Made by a program: the position numbers and the translations under genes. The notes under the pieces are model-generated. The model ran no database searches. It was not told where the DNA came from and saw only the letters and a list, made by a program, of their open reading frames with translations. Positions 5,559-6,354 of a DNA stretch of 6,354 nucleotides are shown here, piece after piece. Source of the stretch: Polynucleobacter meluiroseus (lineage in GTDB: Bacteria; Pseudomonadota; Gammaproteobacteria; Burkholderiales; Burkholderiaceae); NCBI GenBank assembly GCA_943329505.2, contig CALQED020000079.1, forward strand, positions 1 to 6,354, written 5' to 3'. Within the stretch, counting starts at the first letter, position 1, and each line of letters opens with the position of its first letter.

Positions 5559-6354
5559 TTATTTAGGTTGATACCCGATCGCTTTAACAATATTGCCAAA
5601 CCGGTCATATTGCTTTGTAAAGACTTGCTCAAAATATTCTGGCGATTGAACAACTGGTGTAAGACCAAGGCCTGGAAGTTTTTCACGAACCTCTGGAGAT
5701 TGAATCGCTGTATTAATTGCATTATTCAGAATGCGAATATGATCCGGCGACATTTTGGCAGGTCCAACGAAGCCGAATTCACCGATAGCAGAAAAGTCTG
5801 GAATTGTTTCTGCCACCGTTGGTGTATTTGGAAACTGGGGTGCTCGCGCTTCACTGGTTACGGCTACCAATTTAATTTGATTATTGTTGATAAATGGAAC
5901 CATTGCTGAAACACCATCAGCGGCCACCATAATTTGTCCAGAAACTAAATCAGTAGCAACCTGAGTAGCGCCCTTGTAGGGCACGAAGGTGAATTTAAAG
6001 CCCCCTTGTTTTGCAAGATCCTCAAACCAAAGATGGGGAAATCCACCCTCTCCATTTGTACCTAAAGTTAATTGCCCTGGATTTGCTTTAGCCCAGCTAA
6101 TCATTTCTGGAAGGGTATTAAATGGAGTGTTATTGTTGCGAACGAGCACATTAAAGTTACGTGCAGTTAATGCAATTCGAACGAGATCTTTTGAGACATC
6201 AAATTGACTATCTTTGGTCGTATGAGGCTGAACCCAAAGAGTTCCAGACTGTCCGGCGCCAATCGTGTAGCCATCAGGATTGGCTCTTGCAACCGCTGCC
6301 ATACCAATTCTTCCGCCAGCACCAGAAATGTTTTCAACAATGACACTTTGCCCA
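5559..6354 (-). CDS. Bug-family (TctC-like) periplasmic solute-binding protein, N-terminus outside window
   Basis: The minus-strand frame is open from the window end (first full codon 6353-6351) to TAA at 5561-5559, giving 264 residues. The visible start has the family hallmark 'VIVENISGAGGRIG' followed by 'AAVARANPDGYTIGAG'. Further on come 'PYKGATQVATDLVSGQI' and a 'NTPTVAETIPDF' segment, both standard for Bug receptors of tripartite tricarboxylate transporters. Usual length is about 320 residues, so roughly 50-60 are missing, including the signal peptide; the internal ATG at 6302-6300 is not the start because homology continues upstream. These proteins bind small carboxylates and related solutes in the periplasm, and Burkholderiales carry many copies, often without TctAB membrane genes nearby. 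No TctA or TctB is in the window. It is convergent with the hydroxylase genes, so a shared substrate is possible but not shown. Confidence 0.93.
   Translation of the reverse strand, partial: GQSVIVENISGAGGRIGMAAVARANPDGYTIGAGQSGTLWVQPHTTKDSQFDVSKDLVRIALTARNFNVLVRNNNTPFNTLPEMISWAKANPGQLTLGTNGEGGFPHLWFEDLAKQGGFKFTFVPYKGATQVATDLVSGQIMVAADGVSAMVPFINNNQIKLVAVTSEARAPQFPNTPTVAETIPDFSAIGEFGFVGPAKMSPDHIRILNNAINTAIQSPEVREKLPGLGLTPVVQSPEYFEQVFTKQYDRFGNIVKAIGYQPK

Noticed and set aside
5544..5909. Open frame of 121 codons on the plus strand
   Set aside because: It lies opposite the Bug-family gene, whose homology is clear along its length. The plus-strand product is rich in Cys, Trp and Asn and resembles no family.

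Overview
The window looks like chromosome from a low-to-moderate-GC betaproteobacterium of the Burkholderiales. A Polynucleobacter-like freshwater bacterium is my best guess. The grounds are an AT-leaning composition (judged by eye, not counted), a Bug-type (TctC) solute-binding protein typical of Burkholderiales, and protein variants that resemble those of that order. The genus is inference from memory, not a search result.

Region 1 (1-2320, + strand) is a tightly packed three-gene block. It holds the 3' end of an arylsulfatase-type gene, a 323-residue exported protein resembling the MetA/phenol-degradation outer-membrane family, and a membrane-anchored formylglycine-generating enzyme (FGE). 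Gaps are 13 and 1 nt. FGE converts the active-site Cys (or Ser) of sulfatases to formylglycine, so the block reads as a sulfatase, its maturase and a probable outer-membrane channel. That suggests use of sulfate esters in the periplasm.

Region 2 (2321-2480) is a 160-base gap with no gene and no obvious terminator. It carries short repeated words and a small inverted repeat that could be regulatory.

Region 3 (2481-5420, + strand) encodes a two-subunit molybdenum hydroxylase: a [2Fe-2S] subunit overlapping by 8 nt a 708-residue molybdopterin subunit. It is of the nicotinate dehydrogenase / isoquinoline 1-oxidoreductase kind. A 95-residue single-domain cupin follows. There is no FAD subunit and no cytochrome c domain in the window, so the substrate and electron acceptor are open.

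Region 4 (5421-5558) lies between convergent genes and holds two hairpins: a terminator-like one after the cupin and a perfect 14-bp inverted repeat after the minus-strand gene.

Region 5 (5559-6354, - strand) is most of a Bug-family periplasmic binding protein whose N-terminus lies beyond the window.

All gene families here are known. The points most worth a second look are the sulfatase/channel/FGE cluster, the anchored FGE with an altered GNAWQW motif, the unidentified substrate of the hydroxylase, and the large perfect hairpin.
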